The position numbers and the translations under genes are program-made. From assembly GCF_947490415.1 (NCBI RefSeq), contig NZ_CANLGX010000002.1, positions 434,001 through 498,000 on the forward strand: a stretch of 64,000 nt of DNA, read 5' to 3'. The notes under the pieces were generated by a model. The model was not told the DNA's origin. It saw nothing but the letters and a program-made list of their open reading frames with translations, and ran no database searches. This DNA comes from an uncultured Eudoraea sp. (GTDB taxonomy: Bacteria; Bacteroidota; Bacteroidia; Flavobacteriales; Flavobacteriaceae). Positions 53,363 through 63,396 of the stretch are shown here, in pieces. Position 1 is the stretch's first letter. Every line of letters starts with the position of its first letter.

Positions 53363-53987
53363 TCAGAAAATCCAAGTTTTGAGTCATTAAATAATCAAGA
53401 CTGGCAGTACCTTCGTTGAATAATAAATCCAGGACACTGCAATTTTCAATAAAACCATGCCTGTCATTAAAAACCTGCATATAGCTTTTTTGCTTCATAT
53501 TAATTGTCTTTTTAGCATGTACCAAAAACCTGGCATCGAAAACCGCTTTGGGTTTTAGCTCATAGACATCAGTTTGACTTGTGTCAATTTTGAATTGCAG
53601 GCAACTGCCAATAATATCAATCGCATTAAGATTAAAATCTAATAAATAGGAGTAACTTTTCATATAAATAGGAGCGAGATCATCTTCGTAATATTCAAAA
53701 AAAGGAGATGTCCTGTATGCTGTTTGAAGCGTCCTCCAATGTTGACGCTGCCATCTGTAATTATTATCCAGCTTTACATCTTTATACTTTTGTCTACCCT
53801 CTTTACCACCTACATGTTTGATTGGAATATTCAACATAAACTTACCCTGATCTGTACAAATGAAGGCCCGGTTTCGATAGGTTTGTTTTTGATAATTGTC
53901 ACAGACTTCCCAGATTACTTTATTTTGCACAAGAGTGGCATAAGTAGCAATATCGGGCAAATAGGCAGGATGGAGTAGCAAGTTCAT
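53355..53987 (-). CDS. WbqC-like family protein
   Basis: 210 residues from the ATG at 53987. WbqC features: LHPAYLPDIATYATLVQ near residue 5, YRNRAFICTDQGKFMLNIPI near 37, WRQRHW-type YRWQRQHWRTLQTAYRTSPFF near 77. The family occurs in polysaccharide gene clusters and is often described as possibly involved in sugar-amide or acyl transfer, but the chemistry is unproven. It follows lepB by 37 bases on the minus strand. Confidence 0.85.
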   Translation of the reverse strand: MNLLLHPAYLPDIATYATLVQNKVIWEVCDNYQKQTYRNRAFICTDQGKFMLNIPIKHVGGKEGRQKYKDVKLDNNYRWQRQHWRTLQTAYRTSPFFEYYEDDLAPIYMKSYSYLLDFNLNAIDIIGSCLQFKIDTSQTDVYELKPKAVFDARFLVHAKKTINMKQKSYMQVFNDRHGFIENCSVLDLLFNEGTASLDYLMTQNLDFLNA

Positions 53988-54024
53988 CAATTTGTATTTT
54001 TATTCCACCCAAAAAAATAAATAA

Positions 54025-55728
54025 TTACTTTTTAAGCTTTTTTCTACGTTTCCAAAAGTAATCAAATATAAACCAGGCTGCCAGTGCAATAAGGAAATGC
54101 CTAAAATAGGACTGGGGCTCGCCATCACCTCCGACAGTGGTGAAAATCCTATCCCATCTAGGTTTCCACTGCGTAATTCCTTTATTAAAATTATCAAAGC
54201 TGAGCCATATAAAAATAGGTTTACCTACAATATGATTGGCGGGGACATACCCCCAACTCCGGCTATCTTCTGAGTGATCTCTATTATCTCCCATCATCCA
54301 GTAGTAATCCTGTTTAAAGGTATAAGAGTCAGTAACCTGCCCGTTTATGCTTATCTGATTTCCTGAAACTCCTACCGTATTTCCCTCATAGTCGCGAATT
54401 ATCTTTTTATAAAGAGGAAGAACTTTTGGAGTCAGCGCAATGGTTACCCCTTTTTGAGGTATGTAAATAGGCCCAAAGTTGTCGTTATTCCATGGATAGT
54501 CAGGAGCATGCGGGAAAATGTTATAGCCTTTTAGTCCTTTGGGTTCTACTATTTTTACAACTGAATCTATATCCGGATTACTTCTTAAACCCTCAAACAT
54601 TTCATCAGTAAGTGTAACAGTACGCTCGCGTCCTGTTTCTTCCCGTAATGAAAGTCCTGCCTGTCTTATGACTTTTGGGGGAATTCCACTTGCATCGGTA
54701 ATCAACTCTATTTCACCCTTCGAATTTTGACCTCCGGCTATAAGGTATTTGTTCACAGCATCAAACTGACTTTGGTTTAAAGGAGCCGACAGATATTTTC
54801 TTGTAAATTCATCTATCCCTAAACTTATAAGCAATCTTGATGACACTCCTTTTTGCGAGTAAACATTATAATCATATTGTGGTTTGGCTCTGTCTGATAG
54901 TTGCAGTTCTTTCCCGTTAATATATACTACACCATCAATTACGGATAGTGAATCGCCAGGAGTTCCAACGCAACGCTTTACATAGTTGGATTTTTTATCA
55001 ATAGGTTTTTTTACTCCTTTTTCCTTCTTAAAAAAGACGCGGACAGTATCTGCCGGCCAGCTAAAAACAACAATATCATTTTTTTTAACTTCTTCAAATC
55101 CGGGTAATCTAAAATAGGGTAATTGAGGCTTCTTTAGATACGATCTAATGCCTAACCCCGGTATAGTATCATGCACCATTGGAGCTGCTATGGTGGTCAT
55201 TGGGGCACGCGCTCCATAGTGAAATTTACTTACAAAAAGCAGATCACCGATCCTTAGTGTGCGTTCCAGTGAACCAGTGGGGATTACGTACGGCTGTATG
55301 AAATAAGTATGAACCAGAGTAGCAGCAACAATCGCGAATACAATAGAGCTTACCCATTCACCTAATCCACTTTTAGGATGCAGACTTCTGTCCTCAATAT
55401 AGGTTACATCTAAGGTATAATTAACATAGTAAATATAAAACCCAAGTGTTAGTATTACCAACCATGTTTCAAGAAGGCTGTTTCTTCCAAAACTTCGTAT
55501 AGTTTCAACCCAAATAACGGGAAACATTAGAAGATTAATAATGGGTATGAAAAGAAGAATTACCCACCATTTAGGTCTTCTTATAATTTGCATCAAAACA
55601 ATGGCATTATATACTGGAATAGCAGCTTCCCAGGGTTTTCTACCCGCTTTAATATAAAGCTTCCAAGTCCCTAAAAAATGAATGACTTGTATAACTAAAA
55701 TAAAGATGATCCAATTTGTACCGTTCAT
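54025..55728 (-). CDS. lepB: signal peptidase I (Bacteroidota long form)
   Basis: 567 residues. Membrane helices at about 5-22, 55-75, 90-107 and 127-145. Catalytic Ser153 is in PTGSLERTL, Lys251 in YVKRCVGTPGDSL. MMGDNRDHSEDSRSWGYVP near 482 is the final box. About 200 residues lie between the VKRCVG and MMGDNRD boxes, making the protein almost double the length of E. coli LepB; such inserts are common in this phylum. Cleaves Sec signal peptides in the inner membrane. Downstream of dapB by about 50 bases. Confidence 0.96.
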   Translation of the reverse strand: MNGTNWIIFILVIQVIHFLGTWKLYIKAGRKPWEAAIPVYNAIVLMQIIRRPKWWVILLFIPIINLLMFPVIWVETIRSFGRNSLLETWLVILTLGFYIYYVNYTLDVTYIEDRSLHPKSGLGEWVSSIVFAIVAATLVHTYFIQPYVIPTGSLERTLRIGDLLFVSKFHYGARAPMTTIAAPMVHDTIPGLGIRSYLKKPQLPYFRLPGFEEVKKNDIVVFSWPADTVRVFFKKEKGVKKPIDKKSNYVKRCVGTPGDSLSVIDGVVYINGKELQLSDRAKPQYDYNVYSQKGVSSRLLISLGIDEFTRKYLSAPLNQSQFDAVNKYLIAGGQNSKGEIELITDASGIPPKVIRQAGLSLREETGRERTVTLTDEMFEGLRSNPDIDSVVKIVEPKGLKGYNIFPHAPDYPWNNDNFGPIYIPQKGVTIALTPKVLPLYKKIIRDYEGNTVGVSGNQISINGQVTDSYTFKQDYYWMMGDNRDHSEDSRSWGYVPANHIVGKPIFIWLSFDNFNKGITQWKPRWDRIFTTVGGDGEPQSYFRHFLIALAAWFIFDYFWKRRKKLKK

Positions 55729-55779
55729 ACTCTTATATATATTTTTTCAGACGTTATTTAGCCCGATTTGTTACCAAAA

Positions 55780-56481
55780 TTAACCCAGGTTTAAAACATC
55801 CTTCATGGTGAAGACACCTTTTTTTCCAATTAGCCATTCTGCGGCCACAATAGCACCTAATGCAAATCCTTCCCTATTGTGAGCTTTGTGTTTTATAACG
55901 ATCTCGTCTACTAAATTTTCATAAGAAACAATATGGGTGCCGTATTCATCCGCAATCCTTTTGGAAATTATTGGGATATATTGGTCTCGAGATTTTTCCA
56001 TTTGCCAGCCTTCATAATCGGAATTTTCAATAATACCTTCAGCAAGTGAAATTGCCGTTCCACTGGGGGCATCAAGTTTTTGCAAATGATGGATTTCTTC
56101 TATTGAAACCTTATATTGCGGTAAACTGTTCATCATTTTTGCTAAATAACAGTTTAATTCAAAAAACAGGTTTACACCTAAACTGAAATTTGAAGCATAA
56201 ATAAAGGCTCCATTTTTTTCTTTACTTAAAGAAATCACTTTGTCATAGTCTTTTAGCCAACCTGTCGTTCCTGATATAACTGGAATATTGTGTTCAAGAC
56301 AACTCTTAATATTATTAAAAGCAGCCTCCGGACTACTAAAATCTATTGCTATATCAATCGTCGTATAATCAACCTCCTTTGTATCCACATCTACTTTAGC
56401 GACAATAGAATGATTTCGTTGGATACCGATCTTTTCAATCATTTTCCCCATTTTCCCATATCCAAATAATCCTATATTCAT
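55780..56481 (-). CDS. dapB: 4-hydroxy-tetrahydrodipicolinate reductase
   Basis: 233-residue NAD(P)H-dependent reductase in diaminopimelate/lysine synthesis. Rossmann start IGLFGYGKMGKMI, catalytic-region EEIHHLQKLDAPSGTAISLAEGI near 126 (His-His, Lys, Ser-Gly-Thr), and a short N-terminal domain; residue count is slightly below the E. coli enzyme (273). Its stop is four bases from the DUF5683 start, so the genes are linked. dapD is elsewhere in the window, at 5323-6138. Confidence 0.95.
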   Translation of the reverse strand: MNIGLFGYGKMGKMIEKIGIQRNHSIVAKVDVDTKEVDYTTIDIAIDFSSPEAAFNNIKSCLEHNIPVISGTTGWLKDYDKVISLSKEKNGAFIYASNFSLGVNLFFELNCYLAKMMNSLPQYKVSIEEIHHLQKLDAPSGTAISLAEGIIENSDYEGWQMEKSRDQYIPIISKRIADEYGTHIVSYENLVDEIVIKHKAHNREGFALGAIVAAEWLIGKKGVFTMKDVLNLG

Positions 56482-56484
56482 ATT

Positions 56485-57123
56485 TTAGAATTTAATGGTT
56501 AAAGCCAATCCATAGTTAGGATCTCCAACTATTGGATTATATTCGAGATACGGTTTAATATCCAAACTAAGATCGTCATCTATATTAAACTGTTTTAAAT
56601 GTGCGTCAACATTGGCATCAATAATATTCAAAGCATATAGTGCCAGTGTGATAAACAATGCCAGATCTCGATCTCTTTGATAACGTTCCTGCCCATCCTG
56701 CAGAGCGCTATCTGATAAGTCCGGGTTGCCAGGAACTATTCCAGACCCGTTTACATCGTAAAATTCATCATCCGTAAAACCAGCTCTTCTTCTTTTAAAG
56801 GCAGTTCGGAAACGATCATAAAGATCATCATTATACTGATAAGCATAGATTCCGACGCCTATTGCACCAATAACAATAGGAACTTTCCAATAACGCTTGT
56901 TATAGGCCTGACCCAATCCGGGCAGAATGGCAGAATAAAATGCTGCCCTACTTGGAGCTAAGGGATTTATTCGCTTCTTTTCTACTTTACCTTCTACTAT
57001 AATCTCTTGTTTTTTTGAATTTTTCAGGACAGAATCCTTAGGCCTTTCTTTTTGACCTTCCTGGGCCAAAGAAAAAAGTAAAGGGAACAATAATAAACAC
57101 AAGAAAACAAGGTTCTTACTCAC
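56485..57123 (-). CDS. DUF5683 membrane protein
   Basis: 212 residues with an N-terminal signal/anchor (NLVFLCLLLFPLLFSLAQ), then PSRAAFYSAILPGLGQAYNKRYWKVP near 54 and a second helix (IVIGAIGVGIYAYQY), which is the DUF5683 signature, and finally a third helix (LALFITLALYALNIIDANVDAHL). GTG start; it overlaps the parB stop by eight bases. Function unknown; a coupling to chromosome partition is only suggested by position. Confidence 0.85.
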   Translation of the reverse strand: MSKNLVFLCLLLFPLLFSLAQEGQKERPKDSVLKNSKKQEIIVEGKVEKKRINPLAPSRAAFYSAILPGLGQAYNKRYWKVPIVIGAIGVGIYAYQYNDDLYDRFRTAFKRRRAGFTDDEFYDVNGSGIVPGNPDLSDSALQDGQERYQRDRDLALFITLALYALNIIDANVDAHLKQFNIDDDLSLDIKPYLEYNPIVGDPNYGLALTIKF

Positions 57124-58018
57124 CTGTAATTAGTTTTTTCAATCGCTGAAAATCTTCCTCTGAACTGAAGGGAATACTTATCTTACCCTTGCCGCCATCT
57201 GTAGATTTGACTGTTATATTGGCAGAAAGATAGCGTTTAAGATGTTTCACGCCATTATTTATCAATTCTGGTGTCCCCGATGACTTGTTTGAAGACTTCT
57301 TTTGAATAGGTCCTTCGTGATATTGCTTCACAAGATGCTCGGTTTCCCTAACAGATAAACTGTTTTTTACAATTTTTTCATAAAGGCTAATTTGATCTTC
57401 TTTTAGGTCAACATTTACCAAAGTCCTTCCATGCCCCATTGAAATAAAGCCATCTCGCATTCCGGTTTGTATAATTGGATCCAGACGTAATAAGCGAAGA
57501 TAATTAGCGATCGTTGATCTTTTTTTTCCTACCCGGTCACTTAATTTTTCCTGAGTCAAACCTATTTCATTGATTAATCGATCATAGGAAAGGGCAATTT
57601 CAATCGGATCCAGATCCTGACGTTGAATATTTTCAACGAGTGCCATCTCAAGAGACTCCTGATCATTGGCAATTCTAATATATGCCGGTATTGTTTTAAG
57701 TCCAATTAATTTAGAAGCTCTATACCGTCTCTCTCCTGAAACTAACTGAAATTTATTAAAGTCAGATTTTCTTACTGTAATTGGCTGAATAACTCCTAAT
57801 TCGTTAATAGAGGAAGCCAGTTCCTGAAGGGTATCATCATTAAAATGAGAACGTGGCTGAAAAGGGTTTACCTCAATAGTGTCAATATCCAGTTCTACTA
57901 TATTGCCCACAACTTTATCGGCATTTCTATCCGATACCGAATTAATATCATTTTCAGGATCTTTGAGCAGAGCAGAAAGTCCTCTTCCCAAAGCTTGTTT
58001 TCTGGTTGCTTTCGCCAT
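57116..58018 (-). CDS. parB: chromosome partitioning protein ParB
   Basis: 300 residues. ParB/Spo0J CTPase domain with NPFQPRSHFNDDTLQELASSI near 52 and LVSGERRYRASKLIG near 92, HTH near 155-185 (LTQEKLSDRVGKKRSTIANYLRLLRL), then a linker and C-terminal dimerisation domain (ISIPFSSEEDFQRLKKLI). N-terminal KQALGRGLSALL matches ParA interaction. The stop and start with parA share one base. Binds parS near the origin; no parS was found in the window. Confidence 0.96.
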   Translation of the reverse strand: MAKATRKQALGRGLSALLKDPENDINSVSDRNADKVVGNIVELDIDTIEVNPFQPRSHFNDDTLQELASSINELGVIQPITVRKSDFNKFQLVSGERRYRASKLIGLKTIPAYIRIANDQESLEMALVENIQRQDLDPIEIALSYDRLINEIGLTQEKLSDRVGKKRSTIANYLRLLRLDPIIQTGMRDGFISMGHGRTLVNVDLKEDQISLYEKIVKNSLSVRETEHLVKQYHEGPIQKKSSNKSSGTPELINNGVKHLKRYLSANITVKSTDGGKGKISIPFSSEEDFQRLKKLITGE

Positions 58019-58791
58019 TATACCTTCTCTCTATTTTTTTTCAATAGCTCGTTGGCCATATTTAGGTAGTTTGTTGCACCTTTACTACTGGCATCATATT
58101 TTATGATACTTTCCCCATAACTGGGGGCCTCTCCCAAACGAACATTGCGTTGAATTATAGTATCAAAAACCATATCAGAGAAATGTTTCTTAACCTCTTC
58201 CACAACCTGATTAGAAAGCCGCAACCTGGAATCGTACATGGTTAGCAGCATACCTTCAATATCCAATTCAGGATTGTGTATCCTTTGTACACTTTTTATG
58301 GTGTTTAATAATTTTCCCAGTCCTTCCAGAGCAAAATATTCGCATTGTATTGGAATAATTACTGAGTCAGCTGCTGTTAAAGCATTTAAAGTAAGAAGGC
58401 CTAAAGAAGGTGCACAGTCAATTAGAATATAGTCGTATAATGCTCTTAAATCGCCAATGGCTTTCTTCATCATATATTCCCTTTCATCCTTGTCCACTAA
58501 TTCTATTTCAATGGCTACGAGGTCTATATGCGCAGGAATTAAGTCAACATTAGGTGAGGAGGTCGTAATGATTGTTTCTCCAGCTGTCTTTGTATGCTCC
58601 ATTAACTGGTATGTGCCAATTTGAATCTCATCTACATTAATACCTAATCCGGAAGTTGCATTGGCCTGGGGGTCGGCATCAATTAATAATACCTTTTTTT
58701 CAAGTACACCCAGTGAGGCAGCCAGGTTTACTGTGGTGGTGGTTTTACCAACCCCACCTTTTTGGTTTGCAATAGCAATAATCTTGCCCAT
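58018..58791 (-). CDS. parA: chromosome partitioning ATPase ParA
   Basis: 257 residues. Deviant Walker A NQKGGVGKTTTTVNLAAS at about 8-25, Walker A' LLIDADPQANATSGLG near 35, and Walker B YILIDCAPSLGLLTLNAL near 118. Works with ParB to segregate chromosome origins. Promoter-like TTTG at 58838-58841 and TATTTTTA at 58813-58820, 17 bases apart, precede it on the minus strand. Confidence 0.96.
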   Translation of the reverse strand: MGKIIAIANQKGGVGKTTTTVNLAASLGVLEKKVLLIDADPQANATSGLGINVDEIQIGTYQLMEHTKTAGETIITTSSPNVDLIPAHIDLVAIEIELVDKDEREYMMKKAIGDLRALYDYILIDCAPSLGLLTLNALTAADSVIIPIQCEYFALEGLGKLLNTIKSVQRIHNPELDIEGMLLTMYDSRLRLSNQVVEEVKKHFSDMVFDTIIQRNVRLGEAPSYGESIIKYDASSKGATNYLNMANELLKKNREKV

Positions 58792-58812
58792 AATTGAAGT
58801 AAGTTAGGGGTT

Positions 58813-58841
58813 AAAAATACGATTATTTACAATGCCCAAAA
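58813..58841 (-). promoter_or_regulatory. candidate promoter for the parAB transcript
   Basis: On the minus strand TTTG at 58841-58838 and TATTTTTA at 58820-58813 (one mismatch to TAnnTTTG) are 17 bases apart, 22 bases before the ParA ATG. Confidence 0.4.
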
Positions 58842-58937
58842 AAGTATTTTGTTAACACAAAGTGAATAACTCTGACAAAAGCGTTAAAGTTGGTTAAAGT
58901 ATTGCGATTAGCGAACTGGGCCTGGTATCCCAGCCAA

Positions 58938-61088
58938 TTAATCTATTAAAATATCAAGTATTTGGATAGCTGCATCACTTATTTTGGTGCCTGGTCCAAA
59001 TACAGCTGCGGTTCCGGCATCAAATAAATATTTATAATCCTGTTTAGGAATAACACCTCCTACAATTACCATGATATCTTCTCTGCCATATTTTTTCAGC
59101 TCCTCCAAAACCTGTGGTACCAGGGTTTTGTGTCCTGCAGCCAATGAAGAAACGCCCAGAATATGGACATCATTTTCCACAGCTTGTTTTGCTGCTTCAG
59201 CAGGTGTTTGGAATAAGGGTCCTATATCAACATCAAATCCGAGATCTGCATATCCGGTAGCGACAACTTTGGCCCCTCGATCATGCCCATCCTGACCCAT
59301 TTTCGCAATCATAATCCGAGGTCTTCGACCTTCCTGCGCTGCAAATTTATTCGCCAATTCCCTGGCCTTTTTAAAACTTTGGTCGTCCTTAATTTCTTTT
59401 GCGTACACTCCCGTAAACGATTGAATTTTTGCTTTATACCTTCCAAAAGCTACTTCCAGAGCATCACTAATCTCTCCCAAAGTAGCCTTAGCTCTGGCGG
59501 CTTCTATCGCTAAAGCTAATAAATTGTTTTCATCCTGACCTGATTTTGAAGTTGATTTATCTTTAGCAGCTTGAGTTAATTTTTTCAGGATTCGTTTTAC
59601 TTTATCGTTGTCTCTTTCCCGTTTTAATATTTCTAATCGTTCTATTTGTTGTCTTCGTACCTCTGCATTATCTACCTCCAAAATCTGCAATTCATCTTCT
59701 TCTTCCAACTGATATTTGTTGACGCCAACAATGATATCTTGTCCACTGTCTATACGAGCCTGTTTTTTAGCCGCAGCTTGTTCAATCCGCATTTTGGGTA
59801 TACCTGCTTCGATTGCTTTGGTCATACCGCCATGCTCTTCAACTTCCTGAATAAGATCCCAGGCCTTTTTCGCCAATTCATTTGTCAAATATTCTACATA
59901 ATAGCTCCCGGCCCAGGGGTCGACTGTTTTTGTGATTTTTGTTTCTTCCTTCAGATAGATCTGTGTATTTCTGGCAATACGCGCGGAAAAGTCAGTGGGT
60001 AGGGCAATAGCCTCATCCAATGCATTAGTATGGAGACTTTGAGTGCCTCCCAGGACAGCCGCCAACGCCTCGATGGTAGTTCTTGCAACATTGTTGAAGG
60101 GATCTTGTTCGGTAAGACTCCAACCACTGGTCTGACAATGAGTCCTAAGTGCTAATGATTTTTGATTTTTAGGATTAAACTGTTTTACAAGTTTAGCCCA
60201 AAGCATTCTTCCCGCCCTCATTTTGGCAATTTCCATAAAATGATTCATCCCGATAGCCCAGAAAAAAGAAAGTCTGGGGGCAAAATGATCAATATCCAGT
60301 CCTGCTTTTAAACCAGTTCTTATATATTCTAGTCCATCAGCCAAAGTGTAGGCAAGTTCAATATCGGCAGTAGCGCCAGCTTCCTGCATGTGATAACCGG
60401 AAATACTTATACTGTTAAATCTTGGCATATATTTACTGGTAAATTCAAAAATATCTGCAATTATCTGCATAGAAGGAGTAGGCGGATAGATGTAAGTATT
60501 TCTAACCATAAATTCTTTTAATATGTCATTTTGAATGGTCCCTGCGAGTTGTTCGGGAGACACTCCTTGTTCCTCTGCGGCAACTATATAAAAAGCCATA
60601 ATTGGCAGTACCGCACCATTCATTGTCATTGATACAGACATCTTATCCAAGGGAATACCTTCGAATAATATTTTCATATCCTCAATAGAATCAATAGCTA
60701 CCCCTGCCTTACCTACATCTCCAACCACACGTTCGTGGTCACTGTCATATCCTCTGTGGGTAGGCAAATCAAAAGCAACAGAAAGACCTTTTTGACCGGC
60801 TGCCAGATTGCGCCTGTAAAAGGCATTACTTTCATGTGCCGTAGAGAAACCAGCATACTGCCTTATGGTCCATGGTCTTCGTACATACATCGTAGAATAT
60901 GGGCCTCGTAAATTTGGGGCAATGCCGGCTGCAAAATTTAGATGCTCCAAATCTCCTATGTCATTTTTTGAAAAAATGGATTTTACCGGGATATCTTCAG
61001 CAGTTAGAAAGTCTGGTTTTTCTGATTCGTTTTCCCCATTAGAATCAAGAGGTTTTAAACTTAAGTGTTGCAGTTGTTTTCTACTCAT
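58938..61088 (-). CDS. mutB: methylmalonyl-CoA mutase, large (catalytic) subunit
   Basis: Adenosylcobalamin-dependent interconversion of methylmalonyl-CoA and succinyl-CoA. The 716 residues hold a TIM barrel (about 40-545: [40 protein letters not shown]) with substrate motif [16 protein letters not shown] near 315, and a C-terminal B12-binding domain with DGHDRG at 600-605 (axial His602) and GGVIPKQDY near 678. ATG overlaps the mutA stop by eight bases. Full length for this family. Confidence 0.97.
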   Translation of the reverse strand: MSRKQLQHLSLKPLDSNGENESEKPDFLTAEDIPVKSIFSKNDIGDLEHLNFAAGIAPNLRGPYSTMYVRRPWTIRQYAGFSTAHESNAFYRRNLAAGQKGLSVAFDLPTHRGYDSDHERVVGDVGKAGVAIDSIEDMKILFEGIPLDKMSVSMTMNGAVLPIMAFYIVAAEEQGVSPEQLAGTIQNDILKEFMVRNTYIYPPTPSMQIIADIFEFTSKYMPRFNSISISGYHMQEAGATADIELAYTLADGLEYIRTGLKAGLDIDHFAPRLSFFWAIGMNHFMEIAKMRAGRMLWAKLVKQFNPKNQKSLALRTHCQTSGWSLTEQDPFNNVARTTIEALAAVLGGTQSLHTNALDEAIALPTDFSARIARNTQIYLKEETKITKTVDPWAGSYYVEYLTNELAKKAWDLIQEVEEHGGMTKAIEAGIPKMRIEQAAAKKQARIDSGQDIIVGVNKYQLEEEDELQILEVDNAEVRRQQIERLEILKRERDNDKVKRILKKLTQAAKDKSTSKSGQDENNLLALAIEAARAKATLGEISDALEVAFGRYKAKIQSFTGVYAKEIKDDQSFKKARELANKFAAQEGRRPRIMIAKMGQDGHDRGAKVVATGYADLGFDVDIGPLFQTPAEAAKQAVENDVHILGVSSLAAGHKTLVPQVLEELKKYGREDIMVIVGGVIPKQDYKYLFDAGTAAVFGPGTKISDAAIQILDILID

Positions 61089-62463
61089 GATCCAATCTTA
61101 TTTTTTCTGATGATTCTGATAATCTAATCTCCAATATGGGTTCAATAATGGTCTTCCTGGGATCATTTTTGGTGAAAGGATTTCTTTGTAATTCCTGCTT
61201 CATTTTATCCATTTCGCTGAGGTATTTATTGCTGCCTACCAATACTTCATTTCCGGCGTCAAAACGAATTTGTTGTTTAAGTGCACTTTCCTTGATTTTC
61301 CTTTGAATATTATGTGCTTTTAATTGTTTTAAAAAGCCATCACCTTGCTCAATTTGTTTAAAAATATCCAATGCTTTATCTGCAAGTTGTTGCGTAAGCA
61401 CCTCTATGTAATAAGAGCCGTCTGAGGGATTCGCGATTTTGTCGAAATAGCTCTCACTCTTTAAAATCAGCAATTGATTTCTGGATATTCTGTCCGCAAA
61501 TTCATTGTTTTCATGATATATAGCGTCATATGATAAATTATAAACTGTATCAGCCCCACCAAGAATTGCAGACATACATTCTGTAGTAGTCCTGAGTAGA
61601 TTTACATTGTAGTCATAGATAGTCTTGTTTCGCTTTGAGGGGCAAGCCAAAATATGACAATCTGTTTGAATTCCGAATTCAACTGCAAGGGTTTTCCAGA
61701 GCAGGCGTAGGGCCCTTAATTTAGCAATCTCAAAAAAGTAATTTCCATCTACAGCCATTTTAAAGCAAACCTTCAGATCAGAGCGTAATAGTTTTTTCTT
61801 ATTCAAGAAGTTAAGGTATTCAGTTGCGTGTCCAATAGCATAAGCTAGTTGCTGCGTCCGGTTGGCTCCTGCATTTTGATAGAGTGAAACATCAATGCTT
61901 AAGGTTGGTGTGTTTTCAGCTTTATTTAGAATTTCTACTAAGGCAGAATGGTCTGATTCAAAATCAGTAAACCAATTTCCAGTTCTACAAAAATTACCCA
62001 GAATGTCAATATGAAAATAAATATTCCCTTTGGAGTTATCTGTATATGAAAGAAGATCCTTGATATACGCAACAGATAGAAATTGAAATTGAAAGTGTAC
62101 AGGGATTGTATTAATATCAATACCTTTTAAGATCTCATTTGGTTTCAAATCTGGATGGGCCAGGGTGAAAATCAAACTCTCAACACCGCCTTTTATGGCC
62201 TTTTTAGCCCTTAGATTGGCCTCGGCGCCATCTGTAACGATAATGTGCTGTCCAATTAGCCAGTCAGAACCTGTAGTAGGAGAACTTATCGGGCTTCCGT
62301 CCAGATCATCGGCCATGTAAAAGGGTTTCACTTTAATGCCTTCCGGTGATTCCCATATCAGCGTTTCATTGTAATCTTCTCCTTTTAGATCTGCCTGTAT
62401 TTTTTGCTTCCAGGCTTGCCTGGAAACAGACGGGAAATCAGTAAACAGTTTTTCTTTATTCAT
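61081..62463 (-). CDS. mutA: methylmalonyl-CoA mutase, small subunit (barrel only)
   Basis: 460 residues from the ATG at 62463. TIM-barrel domain related to mutB but without a B12-binding C-terminal domain; ends at residue 460 after [14 protein letters not shown]. Motifs: [18 protein letters not shown] near 163, [35 protein letters not shown] near 272, and [21 protein letters not shown] near 348. Expected to be non-catalytic and to stabilise the heterodimer. An upstream start at 62496 would add 11 residues; the later ATG, which overlaps the DivIC-like stop, is preferred. Confidence 0.93.
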   Translation of the reverse strand: MNKEKLFTDFPSVSRQAWKQKIQADLKGEDYNETLIWESPEGIKVKPFYMADDLDGSPISSPTTGSDWLIGQHIIVTDGAEANLRAKKAIKGGVESLIFTLAHPDLKPNEILKGIDINTIPVHFQFQFLSVAYIKDLLSYTDNSKGNIYFHIDILGNFCRTGNWFTDFESDHSALVEILNKAENTPTLSIDVSLYQNAGANRTQQLAYAIGHATEYLNFLNKKKLLRSDLKVCFKMAVDGNYFFEIAKLRALRLLWKTLAVEFGIQTDCHILACPSKRNKTIYDYNVNLLRTTTECMSAILGGADTVYNLSYDAIYHENNEFADRISRNQLLILKSESYFDKIANPSDGSYYIEVLTQQLADKALDIFKQIEQGDGFLKQLKAHNIQRKIKESALKQQIRFDAGNEVLVGSNKYLSEMDKMKQELQRNPFTKNDPRKTIIEPILEIRLSESSEKIRLDHE

Positions 62464-62788
62464 TTCCTTTTTGTTTTGTACTATCCTCGTACTCAATCAA
62501 ATAAATTTCCTCGTTCTTTTTTTTAAGATAATAGTTTTCCCGAGCAAATTTTTCCAATTCTTTGGGATCCGAGAGTTGTTCAATAATTTTTTTATCCTTG
62601 GCTATTTCTTCTTTCAGGAATTCCTGTGTCTTTTCCAATTTTTTGATTTCCTTTCTCAATTCCATATGAATAAGTAAGGAGTTTGTGTCAAAAAAAGCCA
62701 TCCATATCACAAAGGCGGTTAACACCAGTACATAGATATTTGTAAGTATACCAAACCATTTTTTATCTCTGATAGCTTTTAAACCCAT
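62456..62788 (-). CDS. septum formation initiator (FtsB/DivIC-like)
   Basis: 110 residues: short cytoplasmic part, one transmembrane helix (NIYVLVLTAFVIWMAFF, about 17-33), then a coiled coil (LRKEIKKLEKTQEFLKEEIAKDKKIIEQL) and the family motif ELEKFARENYYLKKKNEEIYLIE near 76. Bitopic divisome component. Its start overlaps the udk stop by one base, and its end overlaps mutA by eight bases. Confidence 0.9.
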   Translation of the reverse strand: MGLKAIRDKKWFGILTNIYVLVLTAFVIWMAFFDTNSLLIHMELRKEIKKLEKTQEFLKEEIAKDKKIIEQLSDPKELEKFARENYYLKKKNEEIYLIEYEDSTKQKGNE

Positions 62789-63396
62789 TAGCTTAATTTT
62801 TCATTAATGATAGTGCGCACAATATCTACGGCTACCGTATTGTATTTATTATTAGGAATAATTATGTCTGCGTATTCCTTGGTAGGTTCTATGAATTGAT
62901 CATGCATAGGTTTCAAAGTGGTCTGATACCTGTTTAAAACTTCCGACAAATCTCTTCCTCTTTCATTTATATCCCGTTTGAGTCTCCTTATGAGTCGTTC
63001 ATCAGAATCGGCATGAACAAAAATCTTGATATCAAACATTTCCCTGATAAGTGGGTTTGTCATGATCAAAATTCCCTCAATGATCATTACTTTTCTCGGG
63101 TGCGTTCTTATCGTATCTTTAGTTCTATTGTGTTTTGGGAAGGAGTATACTGGTTGATCAATGGGTTCTCCACGACGTAATTGGTTAAGATGTTCTGCCA
63201 AAAGCTCAAAGTCAATTGCCCTGGGATGGTCAAAATTAATTTTTGAACGCTCATCAAAACTCAGGTTCGACAGGTCATTATAATAGGAATCCTGTGATAT
63301 TAAACCAACTTCTTCATTTGGAAGTTCGTTAATAATTTGATTAACAACTGTGGTTTTACCGCATCCTGTTCCTCCCGCAATTCCTATTATTAACAT
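62788..63396 (-). CDS. udk: uridine kinase
   Basis: 202 residues. P-loop GIAGGTGCGKTTVVNQII at about 5-22; YYNDLSNLSFDERSKINFDHP near 38; SFPKHNRTKDT near 86; FVHADSDERLIRRLKRDINERGRDLSEV near 126. Phosphorylates uridine and cytidine with ATP/GTP in pyrimidine salvage. ATG at 63396 behind a TATTTTTG element; first gene of udk-divIC-mutA-mutB. Confidence 0.95.
   Translation of the reverse strand: MLIIGIAGGTGCGKTTVVNQIINELPNEEVGLISQDSYYNDLSNLSFDERSKINFDHPRAIDFELLAEHLNQLRRGEPIDQPVYSFPKHNRTKDTIRTHPRKVMIIEGILIMTNPLIREMFDIKIFVHADSDERLIRRLKRDINERGRDLSEVLNRYQTTLKPMHDQFIEPTKEYADIIIPNNKYNTVAVDIVRTIINEKLS

Noticed and set aside
57243-57250. TGTTTCAC, a half match to parS
   Set aside because: The second half (GTGAAACA) does not follow; the site is within parB codons and only half the palindrome is present.
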